Origin: Gnetum montanum
Lineage: Eukaryota; Streptophyta; Gnetopsida; Gnetales; Gnetaceae
NCBI GenBank assembly: GCA_015680685.1
Contig: MNCI01002869.1
Location: 129,035-193,034, forward strand
DNA: 64,000 nt
Reading direction: 5' to 3'
This document shows positions 34,838-47,033 of this stretch, one piece after another; within the stretch, counting starts at the first letter, position 1; the number at the start of each line of letters is the position of its first letter. The notes beneath the pieces are model-generated. The model did no database searches. It was not told where the DNA came from and was given only the letters and a program-made list of their open reading frames with translations. A program made the translations under genes and the position numbers.

Positions 34838-35720
34838 TGATGAATTGTGTTTTACATAAGCCCTAATATTGGGTATTCGATATTGAGGTGGCTGCAATAT
34901 CAAGTACAAGATATCTAGTATGCAATATCATGGTCGAAGATGTGATATTGGGTATGTGATATTGTGGGGTATTCCTCGGCCTATAAATACAACCCTTAGG
35001 CATACGATTTAAAGAGAGTTTTTTAGTCAAGTAGTGAAATTCTTGCAGTTTGTTCATTCGAGAGTTAGAATATTTTTCAAGTGCCTGCAGTAGGAGGTCT
35101 AAGTGTAATTGGATCTTTATTCAAGCATTGATGTACCTAAACACACCATTGTGTTGGCAATAAAGGTGAGCTCTTTGATTCATCCTTGCAACACTTGAGA
35201 CTTTCTTTCTTTATGCATTTATACATTGTGGTTTCATGTAGTTCACATTTAACGTTATTCGTTCAGCAATTAATTGTGATTAATTAAGTAGTTAATTAAA
35301 ATACACAAACATGGTTCCTTCAAACATACGTGTGACACTTGGTAGCTTAGAAATGGTTAGTGCTTGATAACCTAGCAGTGTTTACACAAAGTTCAAGATG
35401 TGTTCGGGAAGTGGGGATAGTTACTTGTGTTAGGCTAGATTAGACAATAGTTCACTTAGCATTTAATTACTCTCACTTTCATTATTGTTTTAGACTATCA
35501 AATTGATGAAATAGAAAATGATAAAAATCTTATGCCTCAGTCACACTTAACCATACACTTGCATTTCACAAGTGAGACTAGGAAGAAAACAAACAGACAA
35601 CATGAACTCATTATTTAGCTCTAGCATACTTGGTAATTAAAGTTTGCAGAATTTGAATGGATCGCATGTAAATTCCTGTGATTCATATGGTTGAACATAG
35701 GGGTACCTCGCTACTCATCA
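34838..35720 (+). repeat. 5' LTR of Athila C (883 bp)
   Basis: Begins TGATGAATTGTGTTTTACAT, ends TACTCATCA. TATAAATA at 34982-34989, AATAAA at 35159-35164. It aligns with 43669-44510 from end to end. By eye the part from the TATA box onward differs in roughly one base in ten, mostly transitions, and U3 differs by a few tens of bases in length, so the insertion is old. Confidence 0.92.
34982..34989 (+). promoter_or_regulatory. TATA box of Athila C 5' LTR
   Basis: TATAAATA in GGCCTATAAATACAACCC; the 3' LTR has the same box at 43772-43779, and the LTRs of A, B, D and E have it in the matching place. Confidence 0.65.
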
Positions 35721-35741
35721 TTCGTGCTGTTGTTGAGGACT
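35721..35741 (+). other. Primer-binding site of Athila C, decayed
   Basis: TTCGTGCTGTTGTTGAGGAC directly follows the LTR. Compared with TTGGCGCCGTTGCCGGGGAC (complement of the plant tRNA-Asp 3' end) it has six differences, five of them C-to-T or G-to-A. Copies A and E keep better versions. Confidence 0.6.
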
Positions 35742-35883
35742 TTAGTTCTATGTATACTATCTAAACTTAGTAAAATTTGGTAACCTCATTATTCAAACTC
35801 TAAGGTCAAATCTTACAAAAAAATTATTATTATAATTAAATTAAATCTTAACTGCACACTGCATATAGATTCACTAATATAAA

Positions 35884-37735
35884 ATGTCTTCTTCTCATAG
35901 GAGCCTATCTCTACCCAAGATAGACTAAGTGCCTCAACAATACCGGGTGGTATATGCTCATCCCAATGAGTATGTACCAGACTTCACCTTCAGCTTACAT
36001 TAAGATGAAATATTGTGGTGGAGTGACATGGAAGACAACATTATGTTGCCACCGGATCAATCTATTCTAGCTATGCTCTAGCTAATATTTACACAATATG
36101 GACTTCAACATCTTCACAGAGAGTATGAGATGTTAGATTCCAATTCAAGGGATTACCATCCCACTGAAGCACAAAGGTTAAGGAATTGTTAGCTAGAGCA
36201 ACAACATGATATTTCAAAGGGTAAGGTGTAAAACACTTTTCCACCTCCGCTTGGCCCATTGGATGGAAGAAAACACTTTTTTAGGGACTTTTCCTTTGGT
36301 GACACTCCTCTTTTTGACTTTGGTCAAGGGGCCTTAAACTAGAATGTGTAGTCCACAAGTCATAATCCTAGTTCTAGTTGAAATGGATCCAATGACAAAA
36401 ATGGATATGGAGAAGAAAGTCATGACAAGGAGGCAAGTGGAAGTCATGATTGTGATCATGGTCACAATCATTGAAGAGAAGGTAGTAGGTGCTAGCATGA
36501 TGCAAGCCCTTCTTCCTCTTCCCCTTTGTCATCATCATCTTCTTCTTCATCTAGCCTAGATCATGTCCATAGAGGGCATGACCATGATGGAGGTGACTGA
36601 TGGGACTAAAACAATAGAAGGGATCATCAAGATAGTCATAATTAGAGGCATGGGCAATATAGAGAGACCCACTACCATTAATGAAGGGTTAGTAGAGAAC
36701 ATCATAGGCACCATCACAATGGCCTTGATGAACCTCTACTTGCCACTCGGAGCATGTTAAACATTGCAGAGGCTATGAGGATTCCAACAAGGCATGTAAA
36801 GGATAGCAGAATAAAGAGGCTGGACATGAAAAATATTCCTTGGTTTGAGGGAGGCTACAACGCTAATTTGCAAAATCATTTCCAAGCCTTCTAGGATGCA
36901 TGCACCTTGTAGAATATTGAGAATGATTGGTAGAAGTTGAAATTATTTCCAAGGACACTCATTAAGGAAGAAAAAAACTAGTACCGGTCCTTGGAACTAG
37001 AATTAATTAGGTGGTGGAGTATCATGTTAGAATTGTTTAATGACAAATATAAAATGTACTCCCAAGTGTCCAACCTGAGGAAGCAGATCCAAGGATGGAA
37101 ACAAGGAAATCATGAGCCCTTGGATGTTGCTACTAGCTGATACTACTCTTTGTTGCATTAGTGTCCTGGCCATGGGTATTCTTACCTTAATCAACTCTGC
37201 CATATTATAGATGGGCTGTGATTTAAAACAAGGAAAACCCTTAGTGTCTATGCTCAAGTGAGACTAGTAGAGTTAAGTGTCCATCAGATCCAAAAGTTAA
37301 TTAAGTAGGTAGCCAAGGAGGAGGGAGAACTAAGAAANAAGTGGTGAGTGTGTGTACTAGAGATGTAAGGAAGATAAACATGCCATATCCAAGGGTAAGG
37401 GGAAGATGGTTGCAATAGAGATGGTTGCAGATAGTGAGTCAAATGATGATAGTAGGTGTGACATTTGCCAGTATGAACATTCCAGGGATGTTATCCAATT
37501 GTGTCACACTTGTAGGAATCTGGGATGTATGCCTTACATTCATGACTTGCACAAAAGAAAACACCCAAAATATTTCCTTATCCATAATGCAACTCTCAAA
37601 AGTTCCACCAACCATACTAGTATTATCCAAGTGGAACTTCATTGCAATCTTATGAATTGTACCAGTAGTGGCAGCAACCACAATTGTGGGTGTTGGCACC
37701 TCCAAACCAGTAGTACCCCTACCAGAAACTAGATC
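35884..37735 (+). pseudogene. Athila C gag
   Basis: Starts at an ATG 163 bases after the LTR (MSSSHRSLSLPKID). N-terminal module: VVYAHPNEYVPDFTFSLH, then LHREYEMLD and RDYHPTEAQRLRN; copies A and D share it. Then a His/Asp/Ser-rich linker (36345-36720). Gag core: MKNIPWFEGGYNANLQNHFQ, LKLFPRTLI, LFNDKYKMYSQVSNLRKQIQ and HEPLDVAT (36830-37140), followed by YAQVRLVELSVHQIQKLIK and KEEGEL. A Cys/His-rich segment follows (CDICQYEHSRDVIQLCHTC, 37455-37515). About ten stops and an ambiguous base at 37338. It forms the virus-like particle in active relatives. Confidence 0.8.
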
Positions 37736-38249
37736 CCTATGGTTATTATGTTTAGCAACCTTCATCTCATTAGGACTCTTTTGGTCATGTTGTTTCTTAC
37801 CAACCTCACCACTACCCTCCTAAAGTTTACCAACTGCCATATGCAAGGAAGGATGCCACATACTATCCTGATGCTCCTCCTATTCCTACACCTACTCCAC
37901 CTCTTACATAGCTACCACCTACTCCGTCCATGCAGGGTGAATTTCTTGCCCAACCACAACAAAGAAATGCTATGGGTGGTTAATCTACAACTAGTTAGCT
38001 AACCAAGTGGGTTCGAATCATGATCAAAGAAAAGATCCTTCTTCTGACCTCATAGTCCACCAAAGCCCTTAAACACACTAGTGGTTGGTGGCCTTGCTCC
38101 TCCACCTTCCTTTGCATCACCTTTATCTAAGTCTCCTTCAAGCCAAAATCCCTCTCAAATCCATAGCGTGATGTTGACCCATGCTGTATCTGATTAGATT
38201 CAAGCTAGCAACCTACCTAGGAATTTGCTGATCTTAGGAGTCCCTTAGT

Positions 38250-38590
38250 ATATTTGCAAATTGTTAGGAATGAGCCTTGTAAAGCTCTTCTTGACTCTAG
38301 TTTTAGTGTTAACATGATCTCACATGTGATGTATACTATGTGGAACCTTCCTCCCTTAAAGAAGAGCAACATTTGGCTGGAGTTGGTAAACTAGTCCATC
38401 ACTATTCCATTGGGACTAATAGAAGACATCGTGGCCACTGTCTGTGGGTGGTCATATCTTGCCAACTTCCTAGTAATCAAGGTGGAGAAATGTATGGGGA
38501 ACTTCCCAATTATTATGGGAAGGGCATGGTTAAGCACTTTTGATGCCAAAATGGGCATTAGATATCTTTTCTTAGATATATCCAAAGAAA
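38250..38590 (+). pseudogene. Athila C protease
   Basis: Aspartic protease that cleaves the polyprotein. Active-site region reads ALLDSSFSVNMIS: the usual D-T/S-G triad is DSS here. The rest is LGLIEDIVATVCGWSYLANF, LVIKVEKCMGNFPIIMGRAW and LSTFDAKM, the standard flap and ILGRPFL-like C-terminal motif. One stop interrupts it near 38392; an open frame of 84 codons (38410-38664) covers the second half. Upstream (37740-38000) a Pro-rich linker separates it from gag. Confidence 0.8.
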
Positions 38591-39169
38591 ATGAATTTGG
38601 GAAGATCGAGAAGAAGAGGATTTCATGTATTACGTACAACAATTCAGGGTTCCATTGTGTGTAGAAGCTATGGTCAGTGAAACAAACATCTATCTTTGCA
38701 TGCAAGCAGTGCACACCGAAAGCTAAAATCCAAAGATGTCTATATGTTGTAGCTACAAAACAAGAAGGCACCTAGTGGATGATAGTTGATTTTAGTAGCA
38801 ATACATTATGCATGGAACCTACTAATGGCCTAACATGTGAGTATGCTACAAGTATGGATAAAATCAAGCAAGTTCATCACTAGATCTTCGAGGGAGTAAA
38901 TGATGATATCAATTGGGAAGAGTTGGATATTCTTGACAATTTCAAACAAGAACCCCTTGAATTAAAGACACTAAAAACCAAAATGGAGTATGTGTTCTTA
39001 AAAAATAAAAAGTTGATCATTATTAATGCCAAACTTGCTATAGGACAAAAGAAGATGTTGATGAATGTTATGGAAAAATGGTCAGCAACCTTTGTCTAGT
39101 CATATTCTGAGCTCACAGGAATAGATCCAAGAATATGCTAGCACTAGATATACACTGACCCTATTGTTA

Positions 39170-39940
39170 AGCCAAAATGATAGTTGCAACAATGATTGAA
39201 TCCCAAATTAAAGCAAATTATCAAAGAGGAGATCGAGTAGTTCCTCAAGGTGGGATTCATCTACCTTGTTGTAGATAGTGAGTAGGTTAGTCCACTCATG
39301 ATCATGCCCAAGAAAGAGGGAAAATGACAGGTGTGCATTGACTTCTAGCTACTCAATATGGTAACTTTCAAAGATAATTTTCTATTGTCCTTTGTTGACC
39401 AAGTGCTAGACGCCATTTTTGGGAATAGCTACTATAGCTTTCTAGATCGGTATAGTGGCTATAACCAAATTGAAATCACACCAGAGGACTAGGAAAAGAT
39501 GACTTTCACAAGTCCTTGGGGGGCTTTTGCTTATTGTCAAATGCCATTTGGTCTATATAATCCCCCAGCTACATTTCAATGATTAGTCCTTAGCATTTTT
39601 CAATAATAAATTGGTAGCGAGATAGAAGTCTTCATGGATGACGTTTCTACCTATGGAGCTATGTTCAAGAAAGTCCGAGACCATATTGAGCAAGTGTTCA
39701 GGAGATGTGTTGAAACAAACCTCTAGCTCAATTGGCAAAAGAGCCATTTTATGATCTAGGAAGGCAGAGTCTTGGGGCATGGTATCTCAAAAGTAGGAAT
39801 TGAGGTGGACCTTGAAAAGATAAGGGTCATCTAAGGAATAACCTGTCAACCAGAAATAATTAAAGAAATTTAGTTATTCCTTGGTCATATTGGCTACTAC
39901 TAGCATTTCATCAAGAACTTTTCCAAAATTGCCAAGTCAT
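39170..39940 (+). pseudogene. Athila C reverse transcriptase
   Basis: Motifs in order: EEIE, stop, FLKVGFIY, then SPLMIMPKKEGK and QVCIDF; SFLDRYSGYNQIEITPED (first catalytic Asp); SPWGAFAYCQMPFGLYNPPA then TFQ; EVFMDDVSTYG (catalytic DD, FMDD form usual in Athila); LNWQKSHFMI, EGRVLGHGISKVGIEVDLEK; FLGHIGYY, HFIKNFSKIAKSL. Stops occur at around ten places, many reading TAG or TGA where relatives have CAG or TGG. The order and spacing are intact, so decay is by point mutation. Confidence 0.9.
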
Positions 39941-40039
39941 TGGTTGAATTAATAAAGAAAGATGAACCATTTTTCTAGACCCCTACATGTGAAACAACAT
40001 TTCAAAAACCAAAGTAGAAGCTTGTTGAGACCCCAATTC

Positions 40040-40425
40040 TACAAGCACATGATTGGTTCAGGCCATTTCATGTGATGACTAATGCATCAAATTATGCTTT
40101 GGGGGTAGTGCTTATGCAAATGGATGATCAAAGATGTCCATATTACATTCACTACACAAGTTGGAGTATCACAGGAGCACAACTGAACTACACCACTATA
40201 CAAAAAGAGTTGATGGTAGTGGTGTTTGCCTTAGAAAAGTTCAAGCACTATGTGCTTGGTTATAAAGTTTTCATACACATAGATCATAGTGCCATCAAAT
40301 TTTTAATGAATAAACCAATGGTAAGCCCCCATGTCATATGGTGGCTCATGATTTTGCAAGAGTTTGATCTCACAATGGTAGATCAAAAGGGTGTGGAAAA
40401 TGTGGTCCCTGACCACTTATCATGA
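40040..40425 (+). pseudogene. Athila C RNase H
   Basis: An open frame of 117 codons, the longest clean piece of pol in copy C. It reads VMTNASNYALGVVLMQMDD, where relatives have CDASDYAVGAVL: the first catalytic aspartate and a second Asp are both Asn. Later parts are LNYTTIQKELMVVVFALEKF (active-site Glu kept), VFIHIDHSAIKFLMNK (catalytic Asp kept) and EFDLTMVDQKGVENVVPDHL (last Asp kept). Both Asp-to-Asn changes fit G-to-A transitions, so loss of activity by decay is likely. Confidence 0.88.
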
Positions 40426-40509
40426 CTAAGATGGGATGACAAGGAGAAAGAGAGCCCCTTATCTGATCAATTTCCTACTAAATATCTCTTTATAGAGGGT
40501 ATTATTGCA

Positions 40510-41785
40510 CAAATGCCTAATGAACGAAGATGGTATGATGTCATTCTTACTTATTTTCTTAAGCAAGAATTGCCACAAGGGCTGAACACTTGGATGAAAC
40601 AACATTTTCTTTACCAATTTAAGTGTTTCATTGAAATCAATGGGAACCTTTACAAAGTATGTCTTGATGGCTTGGTACATTGGTGTGTCCCTGATACAGA
40701 TCAACTATGCATTCTTTAGGATGCTTATGAAGGACCTTATGGGGGCCATTATGCTTGGAGATGCATGACCATAAAAATCATCATGGTAGGATATTACTGG
40801 CCAACAATCTTCAGAGATGCATACTAGTCCATCCATGCTTGTGATCATTGTTAGAGAGATGGTGGAATGATAGCTCAAATGGAGGGGCCACAACAATGGA
40901 TTCAACCTTTCAAGCCATTTGATATTTGGGGCATTGAATTTATGGGTCAAATGGAAAGGAATATATAATAGTTGTAGTTGACTATTGCACTAAGTGGGTA
41001 GAAGTAGTAGTAGTCATCGATTGTACATCCACTACTATTTCTTAGTTTGTACAATAGAACATCATAAACAGGTTTGGTGTGCCTTGTGCATTAATTTTTG
41101 ACAATGGACCTCATTTCATAGGTACCACTTTTCAAAAAATTATGTAGCACTTGGGGTTTAAGTAGAAACTCACAACACCTTATCACCCTCAAGCCAATGG
41201 TCAAGCTGAAGTCACTAATCAGGAGATTACAAAAATTTTAACATGCACTATTAGCAAGTACTAAAGGGATTGGAACACCAAACTAAAAAATGCCCTTTGG
41301 GCCTATTGCTTCACATGAAAGCTTCCCATAGGTTATTCTCCCTATGAGCTCGTGTATGGAAAGCTACCAACATTGCCCATTCAATTCAAGGTCTATACAC
41401 TCTCTACAGCCTATGACCTTGACATGCATCTAAGTCTAGCATAGAAAGTAACATTAATGAATCTCAACTTGCTAGATGAAAATTGATTAATGATCCTATC
41501 ATCTAATGAAGTGCATAATACATTGAACAAGAAATGCCATGTTGTCAAAATAAGAAAATTAAAGTTTCAACTAGGAGACAAGGTTCACTAATAGAATCCC
41601 ACACATGTACCTTAGCGAACCAAGTTTCAAATGTTGTGGGAAGAACCTTAAATTATCAAAGATACTTTTCCATATGGGGCCATGATCATATATAAACCTG
41701 ACAACCAAGATAAGAAGTAATTAGTCAAAATCCAACAACTAAAACTTTTCCATGAGCCCAAGCCAACCAACTCAATAGACACCTT
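40510..41785 (+). pseudogene. Athila C integrase
   Basis: Linker (PNERRWYDVILTYFL), then LVHWCVPDTDQLCIL. Zinc-binding part: AYEGPYGGHYAWRCM and YYWPTIFRDAY with HACDHC. Core: KPFDIWGIEFMGQ, in which the first catalytic Asp of WGIDF is Glu; a small deletion after it shifts the frame near 40955, and EYIIVVVDYCTKWVEVVV continues. Then FDNGPHFIGTTFQ (second Asp kept) and YHPQANGQAEVTNQ (Glu kept). The end has NALWAYCFT, GYSPYELVYGKLPTLPIQ and a basic tail to about 41785. Many stops. No chromodomain. Confidence 0.85.
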
Positions 41786-43668
41786 GCAAGATGGAGAACC
41801 ACACTCAAGCTTTCGGATCTCCTCTTTCCAACTTACTTATGGGGGAGATGGCCATCCATACCAACACTGTAAGTAGCTCCTTAGTCTTTCAATTGTTTGT
41901 TTTACACATTTTTGGTTTTACAAATTTTTGTTTTTCATATTCTTTGTTTTACATCTTTTTGGTTTTCAAGTTATTGATCTTTTCTAAGTTTTTGTTCTAT
42001 ATCATCATTAGTATATTTAATATTTCTTGAATATCTTTTACTTGCTTTTATATTTTCTCATGTTTGGTGTAATTTTCTACTCTTTTGGCTAATAAGATGC
42101 TAGGTATAATGGCAATGTGCTACTTGATGGTGGTATGTATCATTTGTGATTTGATTGTTGATGTCTAGTTTCTTACTTTGAATGTCATTATTGACAACTA
42201 GGACATGGTTTCTTTTCATGTAATAGGCAATGAGTCCAAATCATCCACCCATTTACACACTCTATGGGTTTCCCTATTTTGGAAATGTGTAGTTCCTTTT
42301 TCATTAAAATAACTTTAATAAAATTGTGACTTGTGTAGTTTTTGAAATTGGAAGGATTCAAAGGTTCAGACAGGATGTGGCTTCAAAGGGATACAATATT
42401 CTTCATGCTTTTCTATTTTCCTATGTGCGAGGGTTTTCTCCTAAACTTTTCACCATTCCATGTCATTCCACAATAGAAGTCAAATAAGTCCTTACATGGT
42501 GTGGTCCTCATTAAAAAAAAGANCTTCCTACTCCTTCTTCAATTTGGAATGGTGGTTGTTTTGTGGCAGCATTCATGTGTCTCAAGGGATGGACTAGTCT
42601 TAGAATGTTAATGCAAAGTCACTGAAGGTGTTTTGTTTTGTTCAGGATTAAGGATGGATCCTACCAAGTCATTTAATTACAAACTCTACAAGGGAATTTA
42701 TGTGACCATAATTAGGAACTCCATTCCATTCTATCTCTCATCCATCTATGCTTTTCATGTCTCACCTCACTACTAGTTTAATGTTTTAATTTGATGTTCT
42801 GGTTTGATGTGTTGAGATTCTTAGTCAATTACTTTTGGGTTTTTGTACTTAATCTTTCATAACCATTAATCATCCATGGAGCCCATAGACTCCTTGGTTT
42901 GAAGTTATGCAAGGGAATAAAAGGCCTATGCCTACTTTGGGAAGGATCCACTTGCATATCTTTTGGTTTGGTTAAGTTAAGTTCTTTAACCTTAGACATT
43001 TTTACAATCGAGTTCTTTTTAGTTACCCCATGAATGCCATCCAATTGTGCACATCTTCACAACTGTTTTTAGTGAATTCTTTCTTTTTATTGTTGTGAAT
43101 TTCTATAAACTATTTTTAGTATTCCATGTGTTAAGCTTTTTCTAAATTTTATGGACTACTTCTCTTACCTAACCTATTTGTCAGTCTTACCACTAACGTT
43201 ATCAAGCAACCAATCTACCACAATCACAACTTATCTAGGTATAACCACTGATGAAATAATGTATTCAACTGCTATGTGTTATACTTTATATAATAATCCT
43301 TATTTTTTTGTGATTGCAGTGGGAATCATGGACTAGAAGTAGGATTTTCTTCACCAAAGATGATGTAGCAATATCACTCATAGGAAATTGTTCATGATCG
43401 CTGAATGTCTTCTACTTCTCCCTCATTCTTCTATTACCAAGAGGGGTTGGATGTCCATTGGATCTGAGGGTGTTCTTTCTTATTGTCATGAACATCCAAT
43501 TTTGTACATAATTAGAATGATGTATGCTCAAGAACTTCTGTATTTTTCTATTTCCTCTGTGTAACTTTGCATGTCAGTAAAACATTCCATACCTCCTAAT
43601 ATATTTTGTAAGGAACTTATTCCTCTTTTCTATACTTGAGGATGCATTTTTATTTAGTTGTGAGGGTA
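41786..43668 (+). other. 3' non-coding region of Athila C
   Basis: T-rich after 41880. No envelope-like protein is visible. The segment CCTACTTTGGGAAGGATCCA (about 42933) recurs in element E at about 62969, so the region is shared within the family. Ambiguous base at 42523. The purine stretch before the 3' LTR is only GTGAGGG (43660-43666). Confidence 0.55.
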
Positions 43669-44510
43669 TGATGAATTGTGTTTTACATAAGCCCTGATAT
43701 CATATCATCACCTAATATCATGGCCCAAGATGTGATATCAAGTGTGCGATATCATGGGGTATTCCTGGGCCTATAAATATAGCCCTTGGGCACATGATTC
43801 AAAGAGAGTTTTTTAGTCAAGTAGTGAAATTCTTACAGTTTGTTCATTTGAGAGTTAGAATGTTTTCCAAGTGCCTATAGTAGGGGGTCTAAGCGTAATT
43901 GGATCTTTATTCAATCATTAATGTACTTGAACACACCATTGTGTTGGCAATAAAGATGAGCTCTTTGATTCATCCTTGCAGCACTTGAGACTTTCTTTCT
44001 TTATGCATTTGTACATTGCGATTTCATGTAGTTCACATTTAATGTTATTCATTTAGTAATTAGTTTTTATTAATTAATAAATTAATTAAAATACACAAGC
44101 ATGACCCATTTGAACATATGTGTTACACTATGTAGCTTAGAAATAGTTAGTATTTGACAACCCAGTAGTGTTTACACGAAGTTCAGGATGTGTTTGGGAA
44201 GTGGGGATGGTTACTTGTGTTATGCTAGATTAGAAAATAGTTCACTTATCATTTAATTACTCACACTTTCATTATTTTTTTAGGAAATAAAATTGATAAA
44301 ACATAAAATGACAAAAATATTATGCCTCAGTCACACTTAACCATGCACTTGCATTTCATAAGTGAGACTAGGAAGACAATGAACGAACAACATGAACTCA
44401 CTATTTAGCTCTAGTGTACTTGGTAATTAAAATCTATAGAATTCAACCAAATCGCATGTGTACACATATGATTTGTATGGTTGAGTGTAGGGGTACCTCA
44501 CCGCTCATCA
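43669..44510 (+). repeat. 3' LTR of Athila C (842 bp)
   Basis: Begins TGATGAATTGTGTTTTACAT and ends CGCTCATCA. TATAAATA 43772-43779, AATAAA 43949-43954. Same order of features as the 5' LTR. Confidence 0.92.
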
Positions 44511-45600
44511 ACATTTAACCTAATTTCATCAAGTTCAAGTATTTGAATAATTCTATAGTTATGATTTATTTCTTTATCAAAAGTCAATTGTTGTGCTAAT
44601 TGTAAAGATTGGTATTTGATTTCTATGGGCAATAAACATTGTTTGCCATAAACCAATTAATAAGGTAAATAACATAAAATTGGTTTATATGTAATTATAT
44701 AGATCCAAGGTACATCTTGTAATTTTTTTGACCAATCTTTCTTTTTAGCACATACAGTTTTGGTTAATATCTTTAAAATAGTTCTATTTACATTTTCTAC
44801 TTGACCCTTTTTTTGAGGATATAAGAAGTAGCTATTTTATGTTGGATTCCACAAGACTTAAGGAAATTTTCCATTATTTTATTTACAAAATGACTTCCTT
44901 GATCACTTATGATCACTTGTGGAGTTTCAAATCATGTTAGAATATATTCTCTACGAAACGCTTCCACTACTTTAACATCATTTGTTGGGGTGGCTTTAAC
45001 TTCTACCCACTTAGTAACATAGTTGATACAAACCAAAATATATTAACAACCATTGGATGATGGGAATGATCTTAAAATGTTTATTTCCCACAAATCAAAT
45101 GGGTCAGTTATTAAAATTAAATTTAGTGGGATGTGTGTTTTAGTTATGACCCCTATTCATTGGCATATATCATATTCTTAGACATATTTATATGAATATA
45201 TAAATATGAAGGCCAATAGAATCCAATTTGCAAAATTTCAATAGCAGTGCATTTACTATAAAAATATCCACCTCCAAGGTCATCATGGCACATCTGTAAA
45301 ATTTCCTATTGTTCATCCTTAGCCATACATCTTCTTGCTACATTATCTTTACATATTCTATAAAGGTATGATTCATTCCAAATATATATAGATATATTTC
45401 TTCAAAATAATTTCTTTTCCTTCTTACTCCATTATGTTGGGGTTTTCATAGTGGTAAGATAGGTTGCTATATCAGTAAACCATGGACCCTTCTTTATGAG
45501 AAAGAGTTTTTCATCAAGGAATTCATGTGGAATACTCCTTTTGTTCTATTTTAATCCCTTTTTTCTAATCTACAAAGATTATCTATCACAACATTTTCTC
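44511..45600 (-). pseudogene. Athila B integrase, N-terminal and core part
   Basis: Minus strand reading towards the copy C insertion. The catalytic-core end reads SHFVNKIMENFLKSCGIQHK, IATSYPQKKGQVENVNRTIL (the YHPQxNGQxE motif with its Glu), then KKDWSKKLQDVPWIY and LVYGKQCLLPIEIKYQSL, and finally ILELDEIRLNV, where it meets copy C. Upstream (to about 45600) the zinc-finger and first-Asp region are harder to read because of frameshifts. The second part is at 34561-34837. Confidence 0.75.
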
Positions 45601-45639
45601 TACCCCTTTTGTCTAAAATGTTGAAATCAAATTCTTGGA

Positions 45640-46020
45640 GCAATAGACACCATCTTATTATTCTAGAATTTTCTATTTCTTAGTAACTAAAAATTTAATG
45701 GCTAAATTGTTAATATAAATTCTAATTTTATATCCTATTAAAAAATGTCTAAATTTATCCAAAGCATACACAATGGCTAAAAGTTATTTTCCTATAGTTG
45801 TATAATTTACTTAGGCTTGATCTAAAATTTTAGACACATAATAGATGAATTGTGGCTTATTATCTATATATGGTCCTAAAATTGCCAATATAGTGGTGTC
45901 ACTAGCATCATATATCAAATCAAATGGAAAATCCCAATTGGGTGCATTAAATATAGGGGCGGTGGTTACTCTTTTCTTTAGTTCTAAAAATGCTTCTTAA
46001 CAATCATTAGTCCATACAAA
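45640..46020 (-). pseudogene. Athila B RNase H
   Basis: Reads APIFNAPNWDFPFDLIYDAS, DTTILAILGPYIDNKPQFIY, VNYTTIGK, stop, LLAIVYALDKFRHFLIGYKI and RIYINNLAIKFLVTK. First Asp is kept (YDASD); the position normally TDHSALK is INNLAIK, so the second catalytic Asp is Asn. Stops in two places. Confidence 0.8.
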
Positions 46021-46029
46021 ACGAAAAAA

Positions 46030-46970
46030 TTTTTCTAGGAGCATGTAAAATGGTTTACCAAGTTTGAAAAATCTTTGATAAATCACCTATAATATCTAGC
46101 ATGTTCTAGAAAGGATCGAAGGGTATTTAAATTAGTTGGAGCTAGGAATGTGGATATTACTTTTAATTTTTCCTTGTCCATTCTTATCCCATCCTTAGAG
46201 ATAATTTGTCCTGAGACTATACCACTCGTAACTATCAAATGACTCTTTTCCCAACTCAATTTTAGATTTTCATCAGTACATCTTTCTAACACATATTCCA
46301 AATGATGTAATGTTTATTCATAAGTGTCCCCATAGAACAAAAAATCATCCATAAATACTTCCATATAGTCTTCTAACACATTAGAGAATCTACATATCAT
46401 GGCTCTTTGGAAGGTAGCAGGTGCATTACAAAGCCCAAAAGACTTTTGTTGGTAAGAAGAAGTTCCATATGGACATGTAAATGTTGTTTTATGTTGGTCA
46501 TTAGGTGAAATGGCTACTTGATTGTAACTTCTAAATCCATAAGAAAAAAATAATACAAATGTCCTAATTTTTCTAAAATTTGGTCTATATAAGGTAAAGG
46601 AAAATGATCAATCTTTATGTTTTGATTGAGCTTTCTAAAATCGACAAAAATTCTCCATGTTCCTCATTTTTAGGAACAACAGTAATAGGACTTACCCATT
46701 CACTATTGGCTATTGTATAAATGATTCCTTTCTTCCAAAGTTTAGAAATCTCACCCTTAACTATTTTTTTTCAAACCAGGATTAATTTTTCTAGGGGGAA
46801 TTTTGACTAGTCTTACATTGTCTTCTAGATAGATATGATGTTGGTAGATGTTGGGTGAGATTTCTTGATGAAGGTCATCATAACTCCATGTAAATGCCTT
46901 AGAAGTTCTATGTAAAACTTCTAATAATTTTGCTTCTTGGTCATTAGAAAGTTGGAAATTTATTATTAAT
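46030..46970 (-). pseudogene. Athila B reverse transcriptase
   Basis: The clearest part is YMEVFMDDFLFYGDTYE (FMDD kept, about 46370-46320), then LEYVLERCTDENLKLSWEKS, SGIVSGQIISKDGIRMDKEK and LRSFLEHARYYR (open frame 46301-46083). Upstream, with frameshifts, come ISPNIYQHHIYLEDNVRLVK, WVSPITVVPKNEEHGE and the fingers region. Lineage signatures (VFMDDFxxYG, GIxxDKEKL) are Athila. Confidence 0.85.
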
Positions 46971-47033
46971 AGTTTATTATTATTAAGAAAAATGTACTTA
47001 GGAGTACTAGGTAATTATCTAAGATCCAAAGAA

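Larger units (their letters stand above)
34838..44510 (+). mobile_element. Athila-lineage element, copy C, complete (9673 bp)
   Basis: Complete structure on the plus strand: 5' LTR 34838-35720, primer-binding site, gag, protease, RT, RNase H, integrase, 1.9 kb non-coding, 3' LTR 43669-44510. The flanks are GCATT (34833-34837) and ACATT (44511-44515), a 5-bp target duplication with one transition. It lies inside the integrase gene of copy B. RT and integrase motifs (FMDDVSTYG, EGRVLGHGISKVGIEVD, FLGHIGYY) place it in the Athila lineage. More than thirty stops and at least one frameshift make it dead. There is no clear envelope-like ORF. Confidence 0.92.

Noticed and set aside
41791-42030. Open frame after the Athila C integrase as an envelope gene
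   Set aside because: Composition is T-rich (phenylalanine/leucine runs) and it has no signal or domain pattern; treated as non-coding 3' region.
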